Origin: Labedella phragmitis
GTDB taxonomy: Bacteria; Actinomycetota; Actinomycetes; Actinomycetales; Microbacteriaceae
Assembly (NCBI RefSeq): GCF_004078635.1
Contig: NZ_RZNB01000004.1
Coordinates: 186,001-250,000, forward strand
DNA: 64,000 nt
Direction of reading: 5' to 3'
Part shown: in pieces, positions 21,215-29,457 of the stretch
Numbering within the stretch: the first letter of the stretch is position 1
Layout: each line of letters begins with the position of its first letter
Made by a program: the position numbers and the translations under genes
The notes under the pieces: generated by a model
Database searches by the model: none
Told to the model about the DNA's origin: nothing
What the model saw: only the letters and a program-made list of their open reading frames with translations

Positions 21215-22169
21215 CGACAACGCCGCGGGTGGAACGACGGCGCCCGCCATCCCTTCGACCCACCCGCTCGTGTCGGGCACCGTCGGCCCCGGATGTGCGA
21301 AGGTCGACCCGATCGTCGTCGCCGACGGCGTCTCACGGACCTTCGGCGGCCTCACCGCCGTCGACGTCGCGCACCTCGAGATCCCGCGTGGGAAGATCAC
21401 GGCACTCATCGGCCCGAACGGCGCCGGCAAGACGACGATGTTCAACCTCCTCACCGGCTTCGACAAGCCCAACACCGGGACGTGGAACTTCAACGGCCGC
21501 TCCCTCGCGGGAGTGCCCGCGTTCAAGGTCGCGCGTGCCGGCATGGTGCGGACGTTCCAGCTCACGAAGTCGCTCGGCCGCCTGACGGTGCTGCAGAACA
21601 TGCTGCTCGGGGCGACGAAGCAGCCCGGTGAGAACATCTTCACGGCTCTCGTGCGTCCGCTGTGGAAGTCGCGGGAGGCCGAGATCACGATCAAGGCCGA
21701 CGAGCTGCTCGCACGGTTCAAGCTCGACGCGAAGCGTGAGGACTACGCCGCATCGCTCTCGGGCGGTCAGCGCAAGCTCCTCGAAATGGCACGCGCGCTC
21801 ATGAGCGATCCGGAGCTCATCATGCTCGACGAGCCCATGGCGGGTGTGAACCCGGCCCTGACGCAATCGCTCCTCGGCCACATCAAGAACCTGAAGTCGG
21901 ACGGTACGTCCGTCCTGTTCGTCGAGCACGACATGCACATGGTCACGCACATCTCCGACTGGGTCATCGTCATGGCCGAGGGCAAAGTCGTCGCCGAAGG
22001 CCCGCCGGAGACGGTGATGAAGGACCCCGCGGTGATCGACGCGTACCTCGGCGCTCACCACGACACGGATCTCGGCGACCTCACGGGCGGTCCCGACCTC
22101 GTCGAGGATGCGCGGGCCGCAGCCGAAGAGGTCCACGAGCACAAGCACCACGAGGAGGACAAGTCATGA
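21207..22169 (+). CDS. livG: Branched-chain amino acid ABC transporter ATPase LivG
   Basis: One of the two ATPases of the importer, 320 residues. Walker A GPNGAGKTT, the LivG-type Q-loop region MVRTFQLTKSLGRLTV, signature LSGGQRKLLEMARAL and Walker B LIMLDEPMAGVNP are all present. The first 33 residues are an unstructured extension. The last 30 are rich in Asp, Glu and His (EEVHEHKHHEEDK) and could bind metal, though I see no proof. The start is GTG, within the end of livM. Confidence 0.94.
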   Translation: MSSDNAAGGTTAPAIPSTHPLVSGTVGPGCAKVDPIVVADGVSRTFGGLTAVDVAHLEIPRGKITALIGPNGAGKTTMFNLLTGFDKPNTGTWNFNGRSLAGVPAFKVARAGMVRTFQLTKSLGRLTVLQNMLLGATKQPGENIFTALVRPLWKSREAEITIKADELLARFKLDAKREDYAASLSGGQRKLLEMARALMSDPELIMLDEPMAGVNPALTQSLLGHIKNLKSDGTSVLFVEHDMHMVTHISDWVIVMAEGKVVAEGPPETVMKDPAVIDAYLGAHHDTDLGDLTGGPDLVEDARAAAEEVHEHKHHEEDKS

Positions 22170-22945
22170 GCGACGCGAGCATCCAGGCGTCCGGTACCGC
22201 GACGGCCGAGCGTCCCGAGGCGGTCCTCCGCACCGAGGACCTCGTCGGCGGTTACCTCCCGGGCGTCAACATCCTGAACGGCTGCTCGATCGACGCCTAC
22301 CCCGGCGAGCTCATCGGCATCATCGGTCCGAACGGCGCCGGCAAGTCGACGCTCCTCAAGGCGATCTTCGGCCAGGTGAACATCCGCGGCGGCAAGGTCA
22401 CGCTCAAGGGCGAGGACATCACGGGGCTCAAGGCGAACAAGCTCGTCGCGAAGGGCGTCGGCATGGTCCCCCAGAACAACAACGTCTTCCCGACGCTCAC
22501 GATCGAGGAGAACCTCGAGATGGGGCTCTTCCTCAAGCCCTCGCTCTTCGCCGAGCGGTTCGAGTTCGTCGCCACGTTGTTCCCGGAGCTCGGCTCGCGC
22601 CGCAAGCAGCGGGCGGGTTCCCTGTCGGGAGGCGAGCGACAGATGGTGGCCATGGGCCGAGCGCTCATGATCGACCCGTCCGTGCTCCTGCTCGACGAAC
22701 CGTCGGCCGGACTCTCCCCCGTCCGACAGGACGAGACGTTCCTGCGCGTCCACCAGATCAACCGGGCTGGCGTCTCGGTCATCATGGTCGAGCAGAACGC
22801 GCGCCGCTGCCTGCAGATCTGCGACCGGGCGTATGTCCTCGACCAGGGCCGCGACGCGTACACGGGCACGGGCAAGGAGCTCGCCCAGGACCCGAAGGTC
22901 ATCGAGCTCTACCTCGGGACGCTCGCGGCGGATCAGGGGCACTAG
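22166..22945 (+). CDS. livF: Branched-chain amino acid ABC transporter ATPase LivF
   Basis: The second ATPase of the importer, 259 residues. Walker A GPNGAGKST, the LivF-typical GMVPQNNNVFPTLTIEENL, signature LSGGERQMVAMGRAL and Walker B VLLLDEPSAGLSP are intact. Its ATG overlaps the livG stop by four bases, so translation is coupled. It closes the livHMGF operon and is followed by a very strong terminator. The matching substrate-binding protein is encoded convergently just beyond. Confidence 0.94.
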   Translation: MSDASIQASGTATAERPEAVLRTEDLVGGYLPGVNILNGCSIDAYPGELIGIIGPNGAGKSTLLKAIFGQVNIRGGKVTLKGEDITGLKANKLVAKGVGMVPQNNNVFPTLTIEENLEMGLFLKPSLFAERFEFVATLFPELGSRRKQRAGSLSGGERQMVAMGRALMIDPSVLLLDEPSAGLSPVRQDETFLRVHQINRAGVSVIMVEQNARRCLQICDRAYVLDQGRDAYTGTGKELAQDPKVIELYLGTLAADQGH

Positions 22946-22960
22946 AACGCGTCTGCGCCC

Positions 22961-23009
22961 ACGCACGAGGAAGGCCCCCGGACGTTGTCCGGGGGCCTTC
23001 CTCGTGCGT
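22961..23009 (+). terminator. Terminator of the liv permease operon
   Basis: A stem of about 23 bp (arms 22961-22983 and 22987-23009) with a three-base loop, 15 bases past livF. It is the longest perfect hairpin I noticed in the window. Confidence 0.85.
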
Positions 23010-23190
23010 CCACCACGTCCACGACGTCGTGAGCGCTTCTTGAGGACGCTCTCCGCGCGTCGATGACGCATGACGAGCCCGTGCGCGCCCTCGCAGCGCG
23101 CCCACCTCGCCCCTCCGCGGCCATCGCCGGGGATCCTCAGTCCGAAGACACTACTCGGATACCGGCCGGAGGTGCGCCCTGGCGACACGA

Positions 23191-23224
23191 ACGGGGCGCC
23201 GGATCCGAAGATCCGACGCCCCGT
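23191..23224 (-). terminator. Terminator of the liv substrate-binding protein gene
   Basis: A 14-bp stem with one G-U pair and 6-base loop, 17 bases past the minus-strand stop. With 22961-23009 it insulates the two converging liv transcripts. Confidence 0.75.
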
Positions 23225-23241
23225 CGTGGAGGTGGAGCGAC

Positions 23242-24594
23242 TTAGCCGAGCGAGCCGAACTCGCTCGTCACGGGGGCGTAGGTGTTGCCCTCGCCGTACT
23301 GGTAGATGCCGATGTAGGCCTCGGTCGGGTCACCGTTCTCGTCGAACGTGATCGGACCGGAGACACCGTCGTAGTCGATGTCCGTGCCGTCGGCGAGGAG
23401 CGTGGCGCACGCGTCGAACGACTCGCACTTCTCACCCTCGGCGGAGACGGCCTGCAGCTGGCTCTGGATGCCGGGGCCCGAGGCGTCGTCCGCGGCGATC
23501 GCGGCGAGAGCCATGAGCATGACGGCGTCGTAGGACTCCGCGGCGTAGCTGTAGTCGGTCAGCTCGGAGTTGATGCCGAGGAGGCGCGACTTGAAGTCGT
23601 CGTTCGCGAGCACGCCGGGGAGGGTGCCCTGAGCACAGTTGAGGGTGCCCTCGTCGAAGTCGGCCGAGTAGTCGGCGAGGTTGCCGTCGACGAAGTAGAC
23701 GTCCTCACCCGGGAAGCCCTGGGTGCCGACGAGCTCGGGGACGATGACCTTCGTCTGGTCGAACGCGATAAGCGCGATGGCGTCGGGGTCCTCCGCCATG
23801 ACGGCGTCGATCTGCGAGCTGAACTGGCTGTCACCCTCGTTGAACGCCTCTTCGGCGACGATCGTTCCGCCGGCCGACTCGACGGCCGTCTTCACGTTCT
23901 CGGCGAGGCCGGTACCGTACGCGTCGTTGAGGTAGAGGAGACCGATATTGGTCGCGCCGTCATCGACCATGAGGTTGCCGAGCACGCGCCCCTGGAGGAC
24001 GTCGGACGGCGCGGTGCGCCAGTAGTAGCCGCCGTCGTCGTAGGTCGTGAAGTCGGGCGAGGTGTTCGCCGGCGAGATCTGGACGACCTGAGCGCCCGTG
24101 ACCTGGTCGATGAAGGTGAACGAGACGCCGGAGGACGCGGCACCGACGATGCCGGACACGCCCTGGCTGAGCAGGTCGGTCGCCGACTGCGTCGCGATGT
24201 CCGTCGTGGTGTCACCCGAGTCGCGGTGGATGACGGCGGCGTTTCCGCCGAGCACACCGGTCTCGGACGCGTTGATGTCCGCGATGGCGAGGTCGACGCC
24301 CGCGATCTCGGGCGGGCCGAGGAACGCGAGCGTTCCCGTCGTGGGCAGGATCGAGCCGAGGGTCAGGGTCGTCTCGCGGTCCTGAGCCGCGGTGATCTCC
24401 GCGGGCTCGAGCTCCGTCGTGGTCTCGGCGGCTTCGGGTCCACATGCCGTCGTGCTCGCGTCGGGCTCTTCCTCGTCGGTTCCTCCGCCGGTTGCCGAAC
24501 AGGCGGTCAGCAGCAGCGTGCCGATACCGACCGTGGCGATACCGACGCCGACGCGTCGGCGGAGTGAACGCGAGGGGCTCGCGAATGCGCTCAT
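23242..24594 (-). CDS. livJ: Branched-chain amino acid ABC transporter substrate-binding lipoprotein
   Basis: A 450-residue periplasmic-binding-fold type I receptor anchored by lipid. The N-terminus has a basic region (RSLRRR), a hydrophobic helix and the lipobox LLTAC with Cys32. An acidic linker then leads to the binding domains (LGSILPTTGTLAFLGPP, AVIHRDSGD, GIVGAASSGVSFTF). The typical Leu/Ile/Val-binding fold runs to the C-terminus. It should feed the LivHMGF complex encoded convergently. It has its own promoter with a likely activator site, so receptor and permease are controlled separately. Confidence 0.9.
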   Translation of the reverse strand: MSAFASPSRSLRRRVGVGIATVGIGTLLLTACSATGGGTDEEEPDASTTACGPEAAETTTELEPAEITAAQDRETTLTLGSILPTTGTLAFLGPPEIAGVDLAIADINASETGVLGGNAAVIHRDSGDTTTDIATQSATDLLSQGVSGIVGAASSGVSFTFIDQVTGAQVVQISPANTSPDFTTYDDGGYYWRTAPSDVLQGRVLGNLMVDDGATNIGLLYLNDAYGTGLAENVKTAVESAGGTIVAEEAFNEGDSQFSSQIDAVMAEDPDAIALIAFDQTKVIVPELVGTQGFPGEDVYFVDGNLADYSADFDEGTLNCAQGTLPGVLANDDFKSRLLGINSELTDYSYAAESYDAVMLMALAAIAADDASGPGIQSQLQAVSAEGEKCESFDACATLLADGTDIDYDGVSGPITFDENGDPTEAYIGIYQYGEGNTYAPVTSEFGSLG

Positions 24595-24660
24595 GGTGCT
24601 CCTTCAATTACCTCAAATAGAGAAGATCGCGGCGGCAGGGTCTACCGACGCGTGCAGCCA

Positions 24661-24689
24661 AAGCTAATGGCGGGCCGAACCAGAAACAA
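24661..24689 (-). promoter_or_regulatory. Promoter of the liv substrate-binding protein gene
   Basis: On the minus strand TTGTTT (24689-24684), a 17-base spacer and TAGCTT (24666-24661) form a good sigma-70-type promoter. It predicts a 5' leader of about 60 bases. Confidence 0.55.
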
Positions 24690-24698
24690 TACGGTCCT

Positions 24699-24714
24699 GT
24701 TACGGCCGTGTAAC
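24699..24714. promoter_or_regulatory. GTTAC-N6-GTAAC element, possible GlnR box
   Basis: The inverted repeat lies 10 bases upstream of the livJ -35 and is centred about 52 bases before the predicted transcription start, an activator position. It fits the actinobacterial GlnR pattern GTNAC-N6-GNAAC. Other dimeric regulators could also bind. Confidence 0.4.
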
Positions 24715-24726
24715 GCGACCCAATCG

Positions 24727-25731
24727 TTACATTCCGCGGTCGACGGGTGTGCTTCCTGCGGAATCCGTCGCGGCGGAACGGCGCGACACCGGAGTTCGCG
24801 GTGATCGGCTCGCGAGCACGAGATCGACGACGAGGACGACGAGGGCGACCCAGACGAGGCCGAACCCGACCCATCGCTCGAGGGGCATGTCCTCATGCTG
24901 GATGGCCACCCCGACGATGAACTGGAGGACGGGGGCGAGGAACTGCACGAGCCCCATCGTGACGAGCGGGAGCCGCCGGGAAGCCGAGGCGAAGAAAAGG
25001 AGGGGCACCGCGGTGATGACTCCCGACAACACGAGGAGCACGACGTGGGCGGGGCCCGCTGCACCGAAGGTGATGCCCGTCGTCAGCGACACGAGGACGA
25101 GCCCAGCGACCGCGAGAGGGATGAGGGTGAGGCTCTCGACGGTGAGCCCGGACAGCGCGTCCACGGTGCCGCCGACGCGCTTCTTGATGTACCCGTAGAG
25201 CGAGAACGACGTCGCGAGGATGAGCGCGATCCACGGCACGTCCCCGTAGCCGACGGCGAGCACGACCACCGCGACGGTCGCGATCCCCACGGCGACCCAC
25301 TGGGCGCGACGCAACCGTTCGCGCAGGAGGACGACGCCGATGATGACCGTGAAGATCGGGTTGATGAAATATCCGAGCGCCGCATCGACGACGTGGCCGG
25401 TGAGCGCTCCGAGGACGTACGTCTGCCAGTTCACGAAGATGAGGAGGGACGCGACCACCATGACCGCCATGGTGCGTCGGTCCCGGAGGATCGCGAGGAG
25501 CCGGCCCCACGTGCGCGTCACGAGCAGCAGCGCAAGGCAGAACACGAGGGAGAAGACGATTCGCCAGGCGACCACCTCGATGGGGCCGGCCGGGACGAGC
25601 AGGAGGAAGAACACGGGGAGCAGGCCCCACAACACGTAGGCGCCCGCCGCGTACGCGAGCCCGCCGTGGGCCTCGACACCTCCGGGGCCGTTCGTCGGCG
25701 ATGCGCCGATCTCCGTTCCCCGTCTCGTCAC
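24727..25731 (-). CDS. rarD: EamA family transporter RarD
   Basis: A 334-residue ten-helix drug/metabolite-superfamily transporter of the RarD type. The first helix region reads GLAYAAGAYVLWGLLPVFFLL, followed by EVVAWRIVFSLVF, NWQTYVLGALTGHVVDAALGYF and FINPIFTVIIGVVLLRERL, all RarD-typical. The C-terminal 30 residues are a Ser/Arg-rich tail. The start is GTG with TAGGAT 6 bases before it. Substrates of RarD proteins are unknown; the E. coli protein is linked to chloramphenicol sensitivity. Confidence 0.9.
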   Translation of the reverse strand: MTRRGTEIGASPTNGPGGVEAHGGLAYAAGAYVLWGLLPVFFLLLVPAGPIEVVAWRIVFSLVFCLALLLVTRTWGRLLAILRDRRTMAVMVVASLLIFVNWQTYVLGALTGHVVDAALGYFINPIFTVIIGVVLLRERLRRAQWVAVGIATVAVVVLAVGYGDVPWIALILATSFSLYGYIKKRVGGTVDALSGLTVESLTLIPLAVAGLVLVSLTTGITFGAAGPAHVVLLVLSGVITAVPLLFFASASRRLPLVTMGLVQFLAPVLQFIVGVAIQHEDMPLERWVGFGLVWVALVVLVVDLVLASRSPRTPVSRRSAATDSAGSTPVDRGM

Positions 25732-25737
25732 CGTCCG

Positions 25738-25743
25738 ATCCTA
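25738..25743 (-). promoter_or_regulatory. -10 box (TAGGAT) for rarD
   Basis: Minus-strand TAGGAT ends 6 bases before the GTG at 25731, which suits a leaderless transcript. Confidence 0.4.
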
Positions 25744-25825
25744 CCGGCGGGCATCGATCGACCGGTCGCATCTGGCGGCCCTCCACCCGCGAGATCCCGC
25801 CGGATTCGAGCGCCGCGGGAAACGA

Positions 25826-25861
25826 GACGGGCCCGCTCGACCGGAGTCGAGCGGGCCCGTC
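25826..25861 (-). terminator. Terminator of groES
   Basis: A perfect 16-bp stem with a 4-base loop begins 16 bases after the groES stop, on the minus strand. It shows groES is transcribed without groEL here. Confidence 0.8.
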
Positions 25862-25877
25862 GGGCTGAAGAGGATCG

Positions 25878-26174
25878 TCAGCGGACGACGACAGCGAGGA
25901 CGTCGCGAGCGGACAGGACGAGGAACTCGTCACCGCCGAACTTCACCTCGGTTCCGCCGTACTTGGAGTAGAGCACCCGGTCGCCGACGGCGACGTCGAG
26001 CGGAACGCGGTTCCCGTTGTCGTCGATGCGGCCGGGGCCGACGGCGACGACTTCACCCTCCTGGGGCTTCTCCTTGGCGGTGTCCGGGATGACCAGACCG
26101 GAAGCAGTCACCTGCTCCGCCTCGACCTGCTGGATGACGATGCGATCCTCGAGCGGCTTGATGGAGACCGACAC
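25878..26174 (-). CDS. groES: Co-chaperonin GroES
   Basis: The 98-residue GroES lid of the GroEL chaperonin. It begins [20 protein letters not shown] and contains the mobile loop ([20 protein letters not shown]) and [13 protein letters not shown]. No groEL follows: a terminator comes directly after, so the groEL partner must be elsewhere, as in many actinobacteria. Control is by the HrcA/CIRCE system, with two operators around its promoter (26206-26277). Confidence 0.97.
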   Translation of the reverse strand: MSVSIKPLEDRIVIQQVEAEQVTASGLVIPDTAKEKPQEGEVVAVGPGRIDDNGNRVPLDVAVGDRVLYSKYGGTEVKFGGDEFLVLSARDVLAVVVR

Positions 26175-26205
26175 GGTTGACCTCTTTCTTGTGCGAAGAC
26201 TGAAG

Positions 26206-26232
26206 TTAGCACCCTCACCCTGAGAGTGCTAA
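26206..26232. promoter_or_regulatory. CIRCE operator 1 (HrcA site)
   Basis: TTAGCACCC-N9-GAGTGCTAA: the CIRCE consensus with one mismatch in the left arm. It overlaps the predicted groES transcription start and leader. Confidence 0.85.
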
Positions 26233-26236
26233 CGCC

Positions 26237-26265
26237 AGTCTACGGATGCGCTGGCACTCGTGCAA
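26237..26265 (-). promoter_or_regulatory. groES promoter
   Basis: On the minus strand TTGCAC (26265-26260), a 17-base spacer and TAGACT (26242-26237). The -35 lies within the spacer of CIRCE 2, and the start site falls at the edge of CIRCE 1. Confidence 0.65.
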
Positions 26266-26277
26266 CGTGAGTGCCAG
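26251..26277. promoter_or_regulatory. CIRCE-like operator 2
   Basis: CTGGCACTC-N9-GAGTGCCAG: perfect 9-bp arms with the CIRCE 9-base spacer, differing from operator 1 in the outer bases. It covers the groES -35 and extends to where the divergent gene's -35 should be (26273-26278). Confidence 0.7.
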
Positions 26278-26295
26278 CACTCGTACACGCGCTGG

Positions 26296-26301
26296 TAGCG
26301 T
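26296..26301 (+). promoter_or_regulatory. -10 box (TAGCGT) for the THUMP-like methyltransferase
   Basis: TAGCGT lies 6 bases before ATG 26308. Its -35 position would overlap CIRCE 2. Confidence 0.4.
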
Positions 26302-26307
26302 TGCGGG

Positions 26308-27492
26308 ATGGACAGAGCGGAACTCGTGGAACTGCTCACGCCAGAGGGTCTCACACTCCTCGACTCCGTGTCGTTCGAACGGCCGATGGACATCCTCACG
26401 ACGGTGTCGCGACTGCGCGCCGAGGGCCACTCCCCCGCTCTCGTCGCCGCCGTCATCGGTCAGGCGCGCTTGCGCTCGAAGGCGCGCCGGAAGTTCGGAC
26501 CGTTCGCCGACCGCATGCTCTTCACCCCCGCCGGACTCGAGCAGGCGACGCGCTTGCGCGTCGCCGCCCTCCACGCCGGTCGCTACGCGTCGGCGGGGCT
26601 GCACTCGGTCGTGGATCTGGGCTGCGGCATCGGTGGCGACGCACTCGCCCTCGCGAGCCTCGACCTCGCCGTCACCGGGGTCGAACGCGACGAGGTCACC
26701 GCGGCGATCGCGAGCTACAACCTCGCTCCGTTCCCTGGCTCCACCGTCGTGCGCTCGGAGGCGGCCGACATCGACGTGGCGGTCTTCGACGCCGTTTTCG
26801 CCGACCCCGCCCGGCGGACGGCCGGACACGTCGAAACCGCCCGTCTCACCGATCCCGACGACTACTCGCCGTCGTTGTCGTGGCTGTGGGGGCTCGCCGA
26901 GCGGATGCCCGTGGGCGTCAAGCTCGGGCCGGGTTTCGACCGCGCACGCATCCCCGCGGGGTCCGAGGCTCAGTGGGTGAGCGTCGACGGTGACGTCGTG
27001 GAGCTCGGCGTCTGGTCCGGCCCGCTCGCACGCCATGGCGTGCGTCGATCGGCTCTCGTCGTCTCCGACGACGGCACGAACGAGCTGTCGGCGTCCACCG
27101 ACAGCGAGGACGAATCCGTCCGCACCCTGGGCGAGTACCTCTACGAACCGGACGGAGCCGTCATCCGAGCCCGCCTGATCGGGGACCTCGGGCGTCGCAT
27201 CGGCGCCGGCATGGTGAGCGATCGCATCGCCTACCTGACGTCCGACGAGCGGGTCGCGACCCCGTTCGCGGCAGCGTTCCGCATCGTCGCGGATCTCCCG
27301 CTCGACGAGAAGACGGTGAAACGCGAGTTGCGGACCCGGAAGGTCGGGGTGCTCGAGGTGAAGAAGCGCGGGGCGGACATCGATCCGGCGGTCTTCCGGA
27401 AGCGCATGGCACTGTCGGGACCGAACTCCGCGACGGTCGTGCTCACGCGCGTCGCCGGTCGGCACCGCGCGCTGCTCGCCGAGCGCGTCTGA
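26308..27492 (+). CDS. THUMP-like domain class I SAM-dependent methyltransferase
   Basis: A 394-residue protein. The N-terminal helical part is followed by a Rossmann methyltransferase core with motif I VVDLGCGIGGD (101-111) and GVERDEVTAAIASYN. It then has FADPARRTAG, the DPAR motif that substitutes for DPPY-type catalytic loops. The C-terminal third is the THUMP-like domain (LEVKKRGADIDPAVFRKRM), suggesting RNA as substrate. The target nucleotide is unknown. It is divergent from groES and may share the second CIRCE operator. Confidence 0.85.
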   Translation: MDRAELVELLTPEGLTLLDSVSFERPMDILTTVSRLRAEGHSPALVAAVIGQARLRSKARRKFGPFADRMLFTPAGLEQATRLRVAALHAGRYASAGLHSVVDLGCGIGGDALALASLDLAVTGVERDEVTAAIASYNLAPFPGSTVVRSEAADIDVAVFDAVFADPARRTAGHVETARLTDPDDYSPSLSWLWGLAERMPVGVKLGPGFDRARIPAGSEAQWVSVDGDVVELGVWSGPLARHGVRRSALVVSDDGTNELSASTDSEDESVRTLGEYLYEPDGAVIRARLIGDLGRRIGAGMVSDRIAYLTSDERVATPFAAAFRIVADLPLDEKTVKRELRTRKVGVLEVKKRGADIDPAVFRKRMALSGPNSATVVLTRVAGRHRALLAERV

Positions 27493-27510
27493 GGACGGCG
27501 TCCCACTCTC

Positions 27511-27867
27511 TCAGGTACTCGTGGGGATCGATCCGAGGATGGGTGCCATCATCGCGAGGAAGAAGAGCGGCGCGACGACCGAGAGCACCACGATGACCGA
27601 GAGCACCACGATGACGACGACGAGGCCCGCGTTGATGTAGGAGATGATGAGGCCGGCCTTCGCCGGGCCGGCCCCCTGCTCGCCCGACGTGCGGAGCTGC
27701 GAGAGCGCGATGTGCCCCGTCACGATGCCGACGATCGGCATGACGAACGCGGCGATGATCGTGACGATCGCGAGGGTGTCGGTCGGAGCGGCTGGCGGAT
27801 ACGCGGCGTAGCCGTTCGGCTGCTGATACGGCGGGTAGCCCGTCGCCTGCTGCCCATACCCCTGCTG
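27511..27867 (-). pseudogene. DUF4190 gene remnant lacking a start codon
   Basis: This reading frame of 118 codons is in the same frame as the upstream DUF4190 gene and directly follows its TAG stop. It opens with the Gln/Tyr/Pro-rich head usual before DUF4190 helices (QQGYGQQATGYPPYQQPNGY), then two membrane segments around PTDTLAIVTIIAAFV and AGLVVVIVVLSVIVVLSVV. No ATG, GTG, TTG or CTG occurs before the ATG at 27741, which sits inside the first helix with no ribosome site. It looks like a second tandem gene that lost its 5' end, unless the TAG is read through. Confidence 0.65.
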
Positions 27868-28290
27868 CTACGCGAGGATGTGGACCAGGCTGTAGGCGAG
27901 CCAACCGACGGACGCCAGCCCGCTCACGGCGGCGAGCACGATCGACCACGTCGAGATCGTGCGTGAGGCACCCGGCTCCCGGCGATTCCGGAGGGCGAGC
28001 ACCAGACCGATGATCGACAGGGGAAAGCCCCACCCGATCGCGAGGCCGATGAGCGCGCCGAGGATCGAGAGCACGAGGCCCGCGACGGCGGACCGGGTCG
28101 CCGATCGCCGGTGAGGCGTGAAGGGGACGGATCCCGCCACCGGCCAGGGCTGCCCGGCGGGCGGCGCCGCGAATTGCGGGCCGGCCGGGTGCCCGGCCGG
28201 CTGGCCCCCGGCTGGAGGCGGGGCGAATCCGGGGTTCGACGGCGCCGCGAAGGGCTGCGACGCGGGCTCCTGGTATCGGGGATCGGTCAC
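27868..28290 (-). CDS. DUF4190 domain membrane protein
   Basis: A 140-residue protein. The first 60 residues are Pro/Gly/Ala-rich and disordered (PGFAPPPAGGQPAGHPAG). Then come two helices (AVAGLVLSILGALIGLAIGWG and TWSIVLAAVSGLASVGWLAYS) separated by a basic turn RNRREPGAS, as in DUF4190. The function of this small family is unknown. It ends at a TAG after which an in-frame DUF4190 remnant continues. It lies downstream of tsaD on the same strand. Confidence 0.75.
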   Translation of the reverse strand: MTDPRYQEPASQPFAAPSNPGFAPPPAGGQPAGHPAGPQFAAPPAGQPWPVAGSVPFTPHRRSATRSAVAGLVLSILGALIGLAIGWGFPLSIIGLVLALRNRREPGASRTISTWSIVLAAVSGLASVGWLAYSLVHILA

Positions 28291-28398
28291 GGGGTCCTCC
28301 TCGGGACGGACGAGCGAGCAGGGGACGAAGAACGAGCGGGGAACGAGCCGGGCGATGACGGGCGCTCAGCGGACGCTGGGCGGGCGAGCCGCCACGTC

Positions 28399-29457
28399 TC
28401 ACGGTACCTGGATCAGGGTCACCGGGAGCGTGGAATCCGCCGCAGCGAGCTGCGACGACGGCGCGTGTCCCGCCCGGATGCGCTCCGCGGCGAGCACGGC
28501 GATCATCGCTCCGTTGTCGGTGCAGAGATCGAGCGGCGGGATGCGCAGGTCGACGCCCGCTTCGGCCGCGCGTTGCGCGGCGACGTCCCGGAGCCGCCGG
28601 TTGGCGACGACGCCGCCGCCGAGGAGCAGACGCGGGACGCCCGTGTCGCGGCACGCGGCGAGCGCCTTCGAGACGAGGACGTCGACGACGGCCTCGCGGA
28701 ACGACGCCGCCACGTCGGCCACGGGAACCGGGTCGCCGTCCGCTTCGCGCTTCTCGACCCAGCGGGCGACGGCGGTCTTGAGACCGGAGAACGAGAAGTC
28801 GTAGCGGTGGCGGTCGAGATCCTTCGGTGCCGTGAGACCGCGGGGGAAACGGATCGCTGCAGGGTCCCCGGTCGCTGCCGCCCTGTCGATCTCGGGTCCG
28901 CCCGGGTACGGGAGCCCCAGCACCCTCGCCACCTTGTCGAACGCCTCCCCCGCCGCGTCGTCGATGGTCTCGCCGAGCAGTTCGACGTCGTCGACGAGGT
29001 CGCGCACGAGGAGGAGGGACGTGTGGCCGCCCGAGACCAGGAGGGCCACAGTGGGGTATTCGATGCGCCCGCTGTCGGGAGTGAGGAGATCGGCTCCGAC
29101 GTGACCGACGAGATGGTTGACCGCGTAGAGCGGTTTGCCGAGCCCCACGGCCAGTGCCTTCGCCGCACCCACTCCCACCATGAGCGCGCCGGCGAGGCCG
29201 GGTCCGATCGTCACGGCGACGGCGTCGAGCTCATCGAGCTCGACACCCGCCTCCGCGACAGCGGCGTCGATGGTGGGGACGAGCGCCTCCAGGTGGGCGC
29301 GGGCTGCGACCTCGGGGACGACTCCCCCGTACCGGGCGTGCTCGTCCATCGACGAGGCGATGCGGTTGGACAGCAGCCGTCGGCCGCGCACGATACCGAT
29401 GCCGGTCTCGTCGCAGCTCGTCTCGATCCCGAGGACGAGCGGCTCGCGGGTGGTCAT
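28399..29457 (-). CDS. tsaD: tRNA N6-adenosine threonylcarbamoyltransferase TsaD
   Basis: Transfers threonylcarbamoyl to A37 of ANN-decoding tRNAs, the last step of t6A synthesis, with TsaB and TsaE. The 352-residue protein begins [16 protein letters not shown] and has the ASKHA fold. It contains [14 protein letters not shown], the metal-binding NHLVGH and [10 protein letters not shown]. The end [14 protein letters not shown] is usual. Its start overlaps the rimI stop by four bases. It ends the alr-tsaE-tsaB-rimI-tsaD chain. Confidence 0.97.
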   Translation of the reverse strand: MTTREPLVLGIETSCDETGIGIVRGRRLLSNRIASSMDEHARYGGVVPEVAARAHLEALVPTIDAAVAEAGVELDELDAVAVTIGPGLAGALMVGVGAAKALAVGLGKPLYAVNHLVGHVGADLLTPDSGRIEYPTVALLVSGGHTSLLLVRDLVDDVELLGETIDDAAGEAFDKVARVLGLPYPGGPEIDRAAATGDPAAIRFPRGLTAPKDLDRHRYDFSFSGLKTAVARWVEKREADGDPVPVADVAASFREAVVDVLVSKALAACRDTGVPRLLLGGGVVANRRLRDVAAQRAAEAGVDLRIPPLDLCTDNGAMIAVLAAERIRAGHAPSSQLAAADSTLPVTLIQVP

